Of a DNA stretch of 64,000 nucleotides, positions 35,001 to 46,785 are shown one piece after another (the stretch's first letter is position 1; each line of letters opens with the position of its first letter). The DNA comes from Tamarix chinensis. Taxonomy: Eukaryota; Streptophyta; Magnoliopsida; Caryophyllales; Tamaricaceae. Made by a program: the position numbers and the translations under genes. The notes beneath the pieces are model-generated. The model saw only the letters and a program-made list of their open reading frames with translations. It was not told the DNA's origin and made no database searches. The stretch covers positions 87,061,172 to 87,125,171 of the forward strand of contig CM060180.1 of the NCBI GenBank assembly GCA_030549775.1, in the 5' to 3' direction.

Positions 35001-38000
35001 ATAATAGCATCCTGACACTTGAGAAAAGAAATTCTAGCTCAGAGATAATCAACATTCTAGCTCACCGAGGTTGACATATCAATTGCGAAAGAAATTCACC
35101 TCAACATCTGTTCCTTTGAGTATCAATGCGCTCTAAAGTGTCAATACAATTCTAATAGAATAGACATGGATATTTAATCGGTGCACATAGGCAATGAGGC
35201 ATGCATAAAAATCAAGGGTTCTATCATCGTCTCAAGGGTAGCCAACCCTAATGAGTAAACATTTCCCGAACTTGAGGTCATTTGCTTTAAGTAATTTTAT
35301 TTCATTCGAATGAATTATATAACCACACATCATACCAAGGTTCATATGCACTTAACATCACAACAATACTACATATGTTTGACACCACAATGCCTTCATT
35401 AAAAAAACTCTAGACTCATTTATTAATGATAAATCTTATGTCCAATTATTCAAGGTCAAACATAAAGATAAATGTCAATTAAGGTCAAATACAAGGTCAA
35501 CCCCTAGGTTCAAGCCAAAAAAATAGTCAAAGCTATTTGAGGGGACTAATGGATTGGTACGGGAATAAAAAAAAGTAAAATAATTTCAAAAGACAAGCTA
35601 GTTAACTAGTTAAGGTCTTAAACAATTGGTTGGTGAACTTGTGATAAGTCGAGAGCAACAAATTCAATAGCTAATTAACTATTTGGCTGATAGGTCCAAA
35701 CTAGTTACCTGGTTGCACTAATTGATTAGTTTTGGGATTAGTTTGTTGGTTGGTTTTATTAGAAACCCAACCTAAATTAACATGTGCATATTTAATCCAT
35801 AACAAACACACACACTATTGTACTTAACAAAATTATAAATAACATGAAATAAACATACTCCACGCTTCAAATCATAATATACACGCATACATCATTATGA
35901 TAGTATAAATGTATACAACTTGTAAGGAATCACGACATACTCAATACATGGTAAAAAAAAGCTCAAATCCATAAAATACATGGGAAATCGAGGCACATAT
36001 CTATGGAACTTGACACATTCTTCATGGTTAACCTTGAATCGTGCTCCTCAATACATGGTAAAAACAAGCTCAAATGTGGATACTAACATGCATACGTACA
36101 ACACACACAAATGCGCACACAAATGAAAAAAACCTAACACCTAGAAAGAGTATAAAAAGTTTTAACAAACTCCGAAGCCAATAACACAAAGGGAAAAGAA
36201 CTCCCTCTAAGAAGCCTTCTCCAACACACACACAGGGCCCAAAGGAAAGCCAATAATCCTTCAACATCACTAAACCTTAATCCACATTTTCTTGAAGTGG
36301 GTACTAGTGAACTAAGATATAGAATTTAGAAGGAATGAGAGCAAGACAAATAAAAAAAAACCATAGCAAAAAAGCTCTAGTGAGGAGGAAGAAAAGCAGA
36401 GAACAACGCTTGGGAATTTTTAGTAGATGAAAGAGTGATAGAGTATATGGACAGTTTTGTGTCATAAGAACCCAAAAAACAATAAGATCTTAGGGTAGGG
36501 AGTTTCAACATGAAGGAGATGACTAATATTATTACTAGAGTGCTTATGGATAAAGTGACGGGCATGCTTAGTGGGAATCAAGATAAGTAAAACCTATCCC
36601 TTGATTATAGGGATTAGGGAAGAAAATATGGACAAAGCAGGTAAGGACAACATCAATAACCTAAGGGAAGAGAGAGAAAATAGTCGGTGAGAAAGTGTAA
36701 GAAGTTGACTTTTGAAGAGAAAAATAGCTAAATAAATTCAAATGATGGTTCGGTAATTATAAACATAATCACACAACGTTAGAAAATATTGATCATGAAA
36801 GAAAAATCATTACAAACACTTTTCACAAACTTAGTTAATCATTCATGGCAAAACAAAACAATAATTAATGATATTAGATACACCATCTCACTAGTTCCAC
36901 AAAACTAGCTCACAGGGCTCAAAATCCTTTCAGCGATGAACTATTTAACCAACATGCAATGGAAACCAATTGATTGGTCTCTCAAAAACATGCATCCATT
37001 TAACATTTTCACTTCTCTCCAAAAACACCTAACAATAAAGAGATGAACACATAATCATGCAATACCTAAACAATAATTTAACATTAATTAACGGTTTTAA
37101 AATTGGGTTATTAAATATAGCCTCTAATACTATGCTCACACACCGCAAGGATAAAACTTATTGCATCCAAATCTAGAAAAAGCCTCTCAAAATACAATAT
37201 AATCTATTAATTTCATGGTCTCACTTTTAAGTATTCATTAATTAATGTTATCTCAAAAATGATAACATAAGCATGCATGTTCAAATATATACCACCACTT
37301 AGACATCTTTTACTGATGCCATTTAATTCCATATTAAGTATTCATGGTTAACCCACCCATATTAAACTATCAAAGCTTATAAAACTGATGACATTTAGCA
37401 CAATCCAATAATTTCCTTAAGCCACATAATCAAGGGTAATTCAAATACTTAACTAAAATCGTTAATATTTTTTTAAGCATTGCCAATTTTAACTGTAAGT
37501 GTTTAAACACTAAACATTACTCAAAAAGGAAGAAAAATTTTAACTAATAAACCAAAATAGGGGTGATTAACCTCCTCTAACATCATCTTATGCTTAAACA
37601 CGTCAACAACCATGTCATATGCATCAAATAAGGCTCAGCTAACCAAAGAATCATTAAGGGCTGAAACCCTAGCTTGCTTATAAACACGTATCAAGCTTCA
37701 TACTATTGAATTAATTTTCATAAGATAAATAAGATAATGATCACTTATCCAAAAGAATTCTAACACACATTCCGCATGCTCATAAAACCAAGTAGGATAA
37801 CTAGGCACCCCAAATCCTAATAGGTGTACTTAGAGACAAATTGTACATGTTGAGATATTATGCCTACTTATATACATAGCAAACTTAATCATATAGTATC
37901 ATACATCATTCAATCATATGATTGCAAGTTACGCAAGCCAACAACGAGCAAATACAAAACATGGCTATAGGCTAACCATATTAATAATTTTTACAAAAAT

Positions 38001-41000
38001 ACTCATAATTCTATCTACAAAACTCCTAATTAAATTTTTGTGGCAAACTAGACATTATAAAATTTAATTTAACACTAATTCCATTCAAAATGATCAATTA
38101 TACAATTCATAATTATTTTTAAAAGTTACTATTTAGAATTGTAAGATTTCAAAGATAACTACTTTCAAATGTTTTTTTTAATGAAAATGACCACATCTCT
38201 ACCTATACAACTTCAAACTGTATTCTTTAATTTTTCTGAAACTACACTTCCTAATCTCTATTGTCATTCAAACACCAAAAGTATGCAAAATGCAATAATT
38301 CTTCCAATGTTAAACAAAAAACTTGATAAAATTTATTTCATGCACTATAAGCTTCAAACTCATACCCACCATCATCTTACCACAATATACAAACACTTAA
38401 GAGGAAAATTTGGAATCAAGTGTTTCACTTTATATATCAAGGCTCTCATCTACAAAGCTGGAAAACATGTAACCATATTATGAATACTCAACAATCGTCA
38501 TATTTGAAGAAACATTCAATCAACAAGGTATGACATAACAAGGTAGATATGTGCATGTTCATAGCAATGCATAAGCAAATGAAATAATAAGAGACTGATT
38601 AATGTATTTATCAAAACTCTAATGTAAAAGAATGATATCATATGCATAAATATATTCATATAAATTTAATAAGCTTATGTAGAATTGAAATGGGATCATA
38701 GGCATAAATATAAATAGGGATTTAATGAGCTTTATTGGATTGAAATGACATAATAATCATGAATACAAGTAGAGCTTTAATTAGCTTATACATAGACTTG
38801 AAATGACATAAAAATAATTATAAATGAAACATATTATCCTTAGAGAAAATTAAATATAGTATGAAGATCTTAAAGAAATTATAAAGAATAGAAAGAATGC
38901 AATGACTATGAAGAATAAGAAAAATTGAAGAATCTAAGTAGAAAATGAAGTATATGAGGACTACGCCACTTAAGATAGAAGATTTGTACACTAGATTTAC
39001 CTAAAATTTAATAGAGATTGAAAAAGATCATCAAATCTTTGGACTTTCTTGAGAGCAATTTTACAAAATACAAATCCTTAAAACTGTTTACAAGAAGAAG
39101 AACATTAAAATAACTATGCTACTTGGGATTAAATCTATAGTATTAAAAGTTTAAGAAGAAGAGCAACAATGGAAGATATCAAAGGGAAAGTTTGACCCAG
39201 AGGAAAAAGTAGGCAAAATTATAATTATTATGAACAATCTAGCTTGGTATTGGTAGAGATAGCAAAAGATAATGAAAGAAAGTAATTAGTTAGAATTAAT
39301 GTAACTGGATAAAAGAAACTATATTAAACTCATAAGGAGTAAGTTAGAAATTTGCGGTGAAAAATGATGTAAGAGACATAAAACCATGGAGGTAAACAAC
39401 ATGAAAGAGAAGCATGATTAGACTTTGCACTTGATAGATAAATATCTAATTGAATGTATCAAATATAGTTTAATGAAAATGCAACTTTTTAAAATTCTAA
39501 ATAGATGAAAATGATCTCAAAATAATTTTTATAATTTTGGTATTTTTTTCTAATATTAAATCTTAATTAATAAAATATAATTGTTAAAATAACAAACGTA
39601 ATAAATTAATTAAAAACAAAAAAATAATCTAAAATGGGAAATATTATATAAAATATTATCAAATATCCTTATGTAAATCAAATAGGAAGTAAAACACTAA
39701 TGCAAAATTTTATAATGACCCAAAATCAAAAGTATTTTAAGAGATGTTATAGAGGTTATGTTGTAAGAAGATCTTCTAAGAAAATATTATCATATGAAAT
39801 AAAATATATAATTTAAGAAAATATTATTACATAATCCAAATAATATTGATAGCTTGAAACTATTAGTTTTTAAAATTTCTAGTGTATGTAAGAGATTTAA
39901 TGAAGTCTTTCTTTAAAAAAAAAGGAAATTGCTCCAAAAGTGTCAAAGAAGAAAAATTAGAAGAATATTGATTGTAAAGCCTATAACTTGGAAAATCTAA
40001 ATATTATGTTGACTTTAAAATAACAAGAGGCTTCCAAATGAAATAATAAAAAATATACTAGTAGAAATGTAAATCGTAAATATTAGATTTTGAAGTTATG
40101 GGTCTTACACTAGTGGTTAAAATAATAATTCTAGAGTAAAAAGATGAAATGAAGGTAAATATGATCTTAAAAATATCTACTAATGAAAATTATGGTGGAA
40201 AAAGGTCAGGGTTTTCCAAAATATAAAGCATTAAAGGCACCATCTAGAATACCCATGCCCTACAACAACCATTGATAATTATACTTATTCTAAAGTGCTA
40301 TTATATTGATAATTGGTTTAATATATCAACATGAGTCTTTACAATATTTTTTTTCATCAACCATATGTTGTTTGAGAAATTTTTCAAAAGGTCACCCATA
40401 TTTAGGAATACTAAAAACCACACATGCTAAAAACCACACATGATTATCTTGATGGTGGATTTTCAAAAATAAAGTTGTTGCTTATTAATATAATTATTTG
40501 TATTAAAACACAACCTAGGCATTGTAGTCTTTGAGTAAGAAAGTATTTGATGTACCAAGATAATGTGATAAATGGTCAAAATGGCTAAAATGATTGATAC
40601 AAATACTTATCTCAATAAGGTGCATATTCCATTTCAAATGTCCACTATTTAAAAAAAATTATAGTTAAGTATGTTTAGCTAGGAATATACAAACAATGAT
40701 GATGTGTGGGGAATTTGTTTAGGAAATTTACTAGTGAGGACAAATAGTCTATCTCGAAAGTTGTCGGTAGTAACTGCCCTAGATAGAGGGTTAGAACAAT
40801 AATAATGAGAGTTATCAAAAACATAATGATTGTAGGTTGGAATTTTATATTATATAATTAAGCATGCTACATATATTGCACAGAGTATATTATAGTGCAT
40901 TATATAATTAGTAATTTTTACTTTTTAAGTTTTATCAACATCAATTAGTTTCCTAATTCATTTATATTATGTTGACAACAAACAATGTAAATGTTGAGTC

Positions 41001-44000
41001 TTTTAATGTCTATAACATAACTTGAACAACCTATCTTGTTAAGAAAATTTATATTATGAACCTTACTTGATATCAAACTTATAAAATTCATTTTATCTAA
41101 AATTTTATCTTTGAAAACTTATTAATACAGAAATCAACCAAAGATTCTCTCCTTAAACCATACCCATCCATTTTTTATTATTGAAAGAAAATATTGTTTA
41201 AAATTAATAATAATATTATTTATTATTTATTATTTTTTTAATTAGAGTTGCTAAACCTTTTTTTTAATCATATAACTAATTTTTTTCATTGTATGATTCC
41301 TGTCACAGAACTTCAAGGAGGAGGTTAATACTATGAAGCATGAGATCAACTTATTGGATAAAGGATTATGGTAAGAAAATCAAAACAAAACATATAACCC
41401 ATCTATGGCTTAGTTGGGAAAATTCTTGTTTATTGTTATTGTTCACTATTTTTTCAGCATTAGTAAAAATAAATTTACCAACATACACTATATAGTGAAA
41501 TTAACTACTATCATATATAATTTGTTGAATTCTTTCCACCAAAATGAATACAATTACCATATTTTCTTTCACATAATCATATTATTAACAGGATAGTTTG
41601 AAACATTTTTGAATATAATAATAAAATCAAATATTAGGTTTACAAGATTATGTGTGTATATTAATAAATGTTGTTAATAATTAGGCTTTTGAAAAATTGA
41701 GATATCACCACTCCATTATTATTGTGGATTGTACAAATAACTAAAGAGGGAGTAAATATAACCAATTTTTTTGTAATATATTCAAAAAAATTTAAACTAT
41801 TGGACTATTTAGTATAAGGTATCCTTTACAAGGGATATAATCATTAGGATTAATCCTTGAAACTATAACAAATTATAAGGAAATTTCAAAGTTAAATTGC
41901 AAGAATAAGAATAAAGATTTATGGGAGAAAGAAATTGGACACTTTTATTAATTATGAAGAATGGGAGAAAAATAGGAGTTTGCACACACTAATTGCAAAT
42001 GTTAAGCATGACAGTCTTTTATACCCTCCCTCATCATTATCCAAACACTAAACCATCATCAATTGACAAGGTTAGTACAACTTTTTACTTGACTTCAATT
42101 ATAGTCAAAGAAGTATACAAGTTATCACCTAATGATTGATCGTATGAGTTGATTCCTATCAACTCATAGATTTCTATACTAAAGAGTAATAAATTCCTTA
42201 TATCACGAGATTCCCTAATCACTCATGTACTTTCCATCTTTTCTCTACTAGTGTCCACGTCTTCTCCCTTGGCCTCAGACAATATACCAAGTTGACCTAG
42301 ATCAGAAGTTTCCCTCAACCTTAACTTGGATTAACTCTTCTAAAGTCTAGTCTACTAACTTTTATCATTAGTTGGCATGTGGCTAATTCCCTTGGCTAGT
42401 TGATACCATTGTTTGGCTATCACCATTATTTGATTGACACCCTTGCTTGGCCATCACCCTTGTCTGACTGACACCCTAAACTTGATGATGCCATTTTCCT
42501 TGTTATCATCCTTATCTAGTTGATGACCTTAGCTAGTTTTCGTCCTTGTTTGGTAGTCTCCTTTGAATGGTTATTACCCTTTACCTAGTTGTCATCATTA
42601 TATAGCCATCACCCTTCCCTGGTCAATGCTCTTACTTGACCATCACCCTTGATTGGTTGACCCTCTTTGCTTGGTTATTTCCCCTGTTTGGCCATCAGAC
42701 TTTACTTTTTACTTTAGCTGATAAACTTAATTTTGGCCTTGTGTCTCAGCATCAATCCTAAAAACACTTTCCATGTTGAGGAGCCCCAACACTAACTACA
42801 TAACCCTTAGGTTGATCTAACTACCTATTTATTATAATAAAAAAATGTTACTAATTGACACTTGGTAATATGCTATTTGAAACTTGGTAATATGCTAGGT
42901 CGTTTATATAGTGTTTAGTTGTCCCCTTGTTAGGATGTTAATTCTAATCTAGTTATAACATGGAATGTACAATATAATATTAAATTAGCATCAATTTCAG
43001 GTCAATTTTAGGAGGGGGTGAAGAAACAATGTCTTTAGATGAGTTGCACATACTGGAGAAGCATCTTGAATCATGGATTTATCAAATCCGCTCCACTAAG
43101 GTACTTATTTTTAGTTAAGCTAGTGATATCTTATTTTCATTAAAAAAAATTGTTCGTGTGTTATCTTTATTTCTGAGCTTGTTTATTGTTATTCATCATT
43201 AAAGTGCTCATCTTATTAATAACTATGTGGATTTGAATGATAGATGAATATCTTGGTTCAACAAATCCAACAATTGAAGAATAAGGTAATCACATACTTA
43301 TTATTCTTGATCAATATATGTATTAATCATAATGATGAAGGTATAAAGTGTCATACATTGAATAGACTACTAGTGTTAACTCATGACAACATCCCCTACT
43401 ACCATTAAACTTTGTTCCATTAATTCAAATGGTTATTTGTTTTGGCTTGTCTTGCTATTTTTATCTTCATTATTTGTTTTCCTTTGTTGTAAAAGAAAAT
43501 TAATTGAAAGCTAATAAAAGGTCATGCAATTGATTCTAAAAGAATTATAATGTTAGAAAACAAGTATTTATTTGTCGTCAAAGGTTAAGGTGTGCCCAAA
43601 TTAAACTAGACAGAAAATTTTGAATTTGGATTGAGATGAGTAATTTTTTTTTGTTAATATAGATTTTTGGCCTACTTAGATTTAACTTGTCTTCTATACA
43701 CTCTAAGCATAAAAGCATTTGAAAAAGTATACATGTAAATATTATAACACAATCATAGTGAAGGTGTTGAATTTTCCATAATTGATTTCCTATATTAGTA
43801 GTATCGAAGAAGTAAGATCACCTTATAAGTTTGTGGGATTGGTCATCTAGTGTAAGCACACTTAAGCTTTTATCTGTTCCTAGTCTTCCTCCTCAATAGG
43901 CTTGGCCTTAGACTATGCATGGATTTACATGCTATCATAACACTTAATTATGATATGTTTCATTAAGATCATATGCTCATTTTATCTTAAGAGAATGAAC

Positions 44001-45990
44001 AAACTTGTTATCCCATGATCCATCTTGCTTGATCATTTGATCCTTGATGTATTTTTAAATCTTGGCCCAATGTTTATAGACTCCCATATGTAGAGAAGAT
44101 ATTGAGATTCCCACATTAATATATTAAAGAAGCAGGATCATCTTATAAGTTTAGTGGGTAACTTCATTTATTGTCAATTAATTGACCAAGCCTTTGGTTT
44201 TAGGTTCATGAAAAATCAAAATTTATTTTGAATTGATGCACACTCTTACTTGCACCATCGATAAGTCTTTCTATGTCATAAAGAAAAAGGTTAATTCAAC
44301 TAAAGTGAGACAACTATTGCGAAAATACTAATTGATGTTATTGTGGGTTTCTCTATTAATTATTATAAAATAATAAGGATACTAATAATATCATTTAAGG
44401 GTCAACAAAAGCTCCTTATAGCAAATGCCATGTCTTAGGTATTAATGCCATCTTGGGTTCCTCTATTATTGGAAAGAAGTAAGGTTGCTAAAAATGTAAT
44501 CAAGGGTGTATGGAAACTCCATGAAAGTTTTTATTTTTAATAACAGAGAAGGAAGCTAAAAAATAAATGAAGAACAATAGTTTATGCCATAAAGAATCTC
44601 AATATTCATGATTCTCTTAGAGCCAAGTATACCATGTGACAATATAGATTAAGATCATCGAAGGAACTATGTAAATACTAACTCTTACACCTCCATAATC
44701 TCCTATAGAATATTGGGAATTGATATGCACAATCCTCCATTGATGAAATATTCCAAACTAATAAAATTCGTGAAAAATGTTAAATGTGAACCCTAAGGTG
44801 TTGAAAGCTGGACAATCCTTCTCGCCAAGTCTTTTGGATGTTCTAATTAAGCAACACAATTCCCCACCACTATCTCATTCTCTTTTTACAATCATTAATT
44901 CCTATCATTAGTCATACATGTTGAGTTAATTATCAAGCCAGCTTCCATCTCTGCATCATTATCTTAGTGATTAGTAGGTGTGTAAGTGAGCATTCATATT
45001 CTTATGTATCTCTATGTTATTTTGTTTCTTTACTTTTCTTTTTGAATGATGGGTTTCTTACTTTCTTTTTTCTCCATTTTATCACTATTTTCCTACTTTT
45101 TATCCCCATTTCATTGTCTATCTAGTTAGGAACCCAGCACTACTTTCAACCTATTTTAATCTTATATTTTTGAATTAGACACAACCAATAACCTCCATGG
45201 CTCTAGAAGGATTGGACGAAAAAAAGATCGTGAAAATATATGGCTCAGTACTTTAGGATCTTATAGATAGGGATGTAAGTAAATAGGGCCATCTCATAAG
45301 CTTTATAGGCTTGGTTCGGCTAATTTATTTAGCTAACTAAACAACTCACAAATAATAATTTTAGACTTATGTCATAAACGAGTTGAGCCTAAACATAAAG
45401 AAATTTCCCCGAGCTTGTTTATAGTCCAAAAACTCACAAATTGAGTCAAGCCTAAATCTACTCTAGTTGGGCTTGTCTTTTCTCTTTTACAACCCTATTT
45501 ATGGATAGTTATTGACATCTTGCAAATAGTGGATCTTATTCTCAAAGCTAAGAATGTGCATGGTTAGCTGTTTTCATCTTAGATACAACATCATTAAAAA
45601 GTAGTGTAGTTATTTTTTTCAAATGTTTTAGGAGAACAAAATGCAAACATAGGAAAAAGATAGACAGATTATCTAACGAATAAGGATGTTAATTTAATAT
45701 ATTATCATGAACATTTATGTCTATCATTCTCTGATAAGGAACCTTATTTATTTAAAGGAGGATGTTTTGGAAACGGCAAACAAGGTTCTTCAACAAAAGG
45801 TAATTAGCTATAAATGATAAAAGTTAATTATCTTGCATACTTTTGACTTGAACGCTTAATCTAATCAATAGTCATAATAACATCTGTGCAGGTCGAAGAG
45901 CAAAACAGATTCTTCGACACTGACCCAGCATTAATCACTAATTTTTCTAACTACCCGCTAACTATACACAATGAAATATTTGAGTATTAG
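28832..45990 (+). CDS. AGL12: MIKC-type MADS-box transcription factor, AGL12/XAANTAL1-like
   Basis: Seven exons: 28832-29013, 34454-34538, 41309-41370, 43001-43100, 43244-43285, 45758-45799, 45892-45990. Joined, they give 612 nt and 203 residues with no stop. Exon lengths 182, 85, 62, 100, 42, 42 and 99 and the GT..AG phases fit the MIKC pattern. Residues 1-60 are the DNA-binding MADS domain ([13 protein letters not shown], then [10 protein letters not shown] and [11 protein letters not shown]); 61-89 are the I region; about 90-171 form the K-domain coiled coil for dimerisation; the tail ends [12 protein letters not shown], like Arabidopsis AGL12. The nuclear protein family binds CArG boxes; Arabidopsis AGL12 acts in root meristem proliferation and flowering time. 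Oddities are S and A in place of the usual P and V before HRQ, F in GLFKKA, and 16.5 kb of repeat-rich intron. The start is the only ATG giving an intact MADS domain, in the good context GAAAATGGC. Confidence 0.95.
30320..30490 (+). pseudogene. Possible PPR-protein fragment in intron 1
   Basis: The + strand frame ending at 30490 reads [19 protein letters not shown] then MFNKLI before a stop. This resembles one pentatricopeptide repeat (..YN.LI.SC...GD.E.A.K.FD.M). It is a single weak repeat, so the call is tentative; the stronger PPR fragment at 31504-31760 nearby raises its plausibility. Confidence 0.35.
31042..31430 (-). pseudogene. LINE ORF2-like C-terminal fragment (antisense in intron 1)
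   Basis: The - strand from about 31420 reads [20 protein letters not shown] then [20 protein letters not shown]. This resembles the region after the reverse transcriptase in plant LINEs, where a W..R..IF motif (IW..RN..IF) is conserved. It is a short truncated piece with no catalytic motif, opposite in direction to the MADS gene. A stop and AT-rich sequence follow. Confidence 0.5.
31504..31765 (+). pseudogene. PPR-protein gene fragment with two stops, in intron 1
   Basis: The + strand reads [12 protein letters not shown], stop, then [20 protein letters not shown] followed by KKLFPL, stop, [20 protein letters not shown]. This matches two to three pentatricopeptide repeats of plant organelle RNA-binding proteins, including the LC..GNVEEA.E and G(F/Y)..ILNGWCN..VDV.EA pattern of one PPR subfamily. 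Two in-frame stops and lack of start or targeting sequence make it a fragment. It sits between two clusters of ATGTGTATT repeats, suggesting that a transposon captured it. Confidence 0.65.
34454..34538 (+). CDS. AGL12: AGL12-like exon 2 (I region)
   Basis: 85 nt; the first base completes codon 61 (Gly), then [15 protein letters not shown] and [10 protein letters not shown]. Acceptor CAAGCAG, donor GTATGT at 34539, ending in phase 0. The frame shown by the longer open frame 34390-34713 is wrong for this exon. Confidence 0.92.
34539..41308 (+). other. AGL12-like intron 2 (6.8 kb)
   Basis: GTATGT donor, CACAG acceptor. Its left half contains an LTR-like block (34740-37140). From 37140 to 41300 it is AT-rich, often purine-rich, with no recognisable coding or transposon domain; short frames such as 38169-38483 are not supported. 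Confidence 0.85.
34740..37140 (-). repeat. LTR-like degenerate block in intron 2
   Basis: CACACAC-rich and AT-rich sequence followed by a purine-rich part (36110-36720). The arrangement is like the reverse-oriented LTR blocks at 1-1760 and 53240-54658. A 29-bp direct repeat (TCAATACATGGTAAAAACAAG and following) occurs at 35939-35968 and 36047-36075. Near 37120, AATTGGGTTATTA reads TAATAACCCAATT on the - strand, compatible with an LTR opening. No target duplication was found, so this is a tentative call. Confidence 0.3.
41309..41370 (+). CDS. AGL12: AGL12-like exon 3 (start of K domain)
   Basis: 62 nt encoding [20 protein letters not shown] plus two bases of a Trp codon. Acceptor GTCACAG, donor GTAAGA. 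The heptad-like pattern E..V..M..EI..L fits the K1 helix. 62 nt is the conserved length of this exon in MIKC genes. Confidence 0.92.
41371..43000 (+). other. AGL12-like intron 3 (1.6 kb)
   Basis: GTAAGA donor, TTTCAG acceptor. It holds the degenerate minisatellite at 42350-42720. The nearby alternative acceptor AATTTTAG at 43011 would give a stop codon soon after and is rejected. Confidence 0.88.
42350..42720 (+). repeat. Degenerate minisatellite, period about 20-25 bp
   Basis: Repeated variants of GGCCATCACCCTTGCTTGG, GATTGACACCCTTG, GGTTATTACCCTTTACC and ACCATCACCCTTGATTGG, with alternating ATCACC and CTTG words. Divergence is high, so unit borders are uncertain. It lies within intron 3. 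Confidence 0.65.
43001..43100 (+). CDS. AGL12: AGL12-like exon 4 (K domain core)
   Basis: 100 nt: the first base completes Trp110, then [20 protein letters not shown] and [13 protein letters not shown]. The L.LEK.LE.W...IRS.K pattern is the conserved K2 segment. Acceptor TTTCAG, donor GTACTT. Confidence 0.94.
43244..43285 (+). CDS. AGL12: AGL12-like exon 5
   Basis: 42 nt encoding [14 protein letters not shown]; acceptor ATGATAG, donor GTAATC. Preceded by the short 143-bp intron 4 (43101-43243). 42 nt is the standard size for this K-domain exon. Confidence 0.93.
43286..45757 (+). other. AGL12-like intron 5 (2.5 kb)
   Basis: GTAATC donor, TTTAAAG acceptor. Two similar phrases about 300 bp apart (GTATCGAAGAAGTAAGATCACCTTATAAGTTTG near 43801 and AAAGAAGCAGGATCATCTTATAAGTTTA near 44126) hint at an old duplication. 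Contains the MITE at 45268-45497; otherwise no gene. Confidence 0.85.
45268..45497. mobile_element. hAT-type MITE in intron 5
   Basis: The left end TAGGGATGTAAG and the inverted right end TAGGGTTGTAAAAG form imperfect TIRs around 230 bp without coding capacity. Flanking octamers CTTATAGA (45260-45267) and TTTATGGA (45498-45505) match at 6 of 8, compatible with an aged hAT duplication. Interior words such as GGCTTGGTTCGGCT, GAGTTGAGCC and CGAGCTTG resemble the subterminal GAGC-rich words of common plant hAT MITEs. Confidence 0.7.
45758..45799 (+). CDS. AGL12: AGL12-like exon 6
   Basis: 42 nt encoding [14 protein letters not shown]; acceptor TTTAAAG is pyrimidine-poor but the frame and length fit. 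Donor GTAATT. Followed by a 92-bp intron. Confidence 0.92.
45892..45990 (+). CDS. AGL12: AGL12-like exon 7 (C-terminus and stop)
   Basis: 99 nt from acceptor GTGCAG to TAG at 45988-45990. Encodes [11 protein letters not shown], then [13 protein letters not shown]. The (Y)PLT...EIF motif before the stop is the AGL12 signature and settles the subfamily. Confidence 0.94.
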   Translation, partial: VEEQNRFFDTDPALITNFSNYPLTIHNEIFEY

Positions 45991-46390
45991 CCTCTCTCAT
46001 GATACATGTATATGATCCACTATTGACTACGCGTGTTGAATTACTCTGTAAGTGTGTGACTCTATTATCACTCAGCTAAATGTACTCCTTATATTAGCTA
46101 ATGCGAGTATATATATATATATATATATTTATAAAGATTGATGGTTGTAGGCCATATGGCAAGGAAAACTTGTAATATTACTATTACGTATCAAAGTTCG
46201 TGGGCCGTGCTTTAATTCAAGGGAATAAAGGAAACATTGTGCATGTCATTCAAGAGTTTATGATATTCAATTTTAACGTTCGCATGTTTGCACCTATCAA
46301 TTATTTTGAGCACCTCTTTGTTCCTTCAACTTTTAATTTATACGATAACATTTATTATGTTATGGAAAAAAATAAAGCGTTCATTCCTTA
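45991..46390 (+). other. AGL12-like 3' flank
   Basis: Likely 3' untranslated region and terminator area. A (TA)n run is at 46109-46128 and an AAATAAAG poly(A)-signal-like word is near 46370. The frame 46200-46391 has no recognisable domain and is not called. Confidence 0.45.
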
Positions 46391-46392
46391 GA

Positions 46393-46700
46393 TTATAAAT
46401 TCGTAAAATATTTATTTTTTATTTTTTTATTTGGCAAACAACTGAATATTTTATATATGAAAATGTGAAGATCCAAGTAGGCTGACGACCCGTAATCAAC
46501 AAAAGCTCTGGGTCGTAAAACTTCTACTACAGGTAGCTTTTCAAAGGATTCCTCATCGTTTACGAATGGTTTTCTCAAATACTTTGATCCTATACTTGTA
46601 GGCAGATGACGACCATCTACCTTCTTTCCTATGTTCTTCCGAGAATGTCCTGAGGACATTGGAAAACATCGTTGTTTTTCTATCCTACCGAATTACATAG
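46393..46700 (-). CDS. Unrecognised short ORF or exon, antisense and downstream of AGL12-like
   Basis: An 88-codon frame (ATG at 46659) starts MSSGHSRKNIGKKVDG and contains RHLPTSIGSKYLRK and FEKLPVVEVLRPRAFVDYG. The first 55 residues look more like real protein than the surrounding AT-rich noise: mixed charge, few repeats, higher GC. The tail (HIFIYKIFSCLPNKKIKNKY) looks like intron or intergenic reading. It may be one exon of a gene on the - strand or an old pseudogene. I know no family for it. Confidence 0.25.
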
Positions 46701-46785
46701 AACACTGAGCAAAGAATAGGCTATGGTACCCTACCTCTAATAGTTATATGCCTTCCCTTGTCCACGATCCAATCTCTTGCTTTCT

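Noticed and set aside
43011..43013. Alternative exon 4 acceptor AATTTTAG
   Set aside because: It would join to an early stop and drop the conserved 100-nt exon length.
46200..46391. 63-codon frame after the MADS stop codon
   Set aside because: AT-rich, no motif, lies in the expected 3' untranslated or flanking region.
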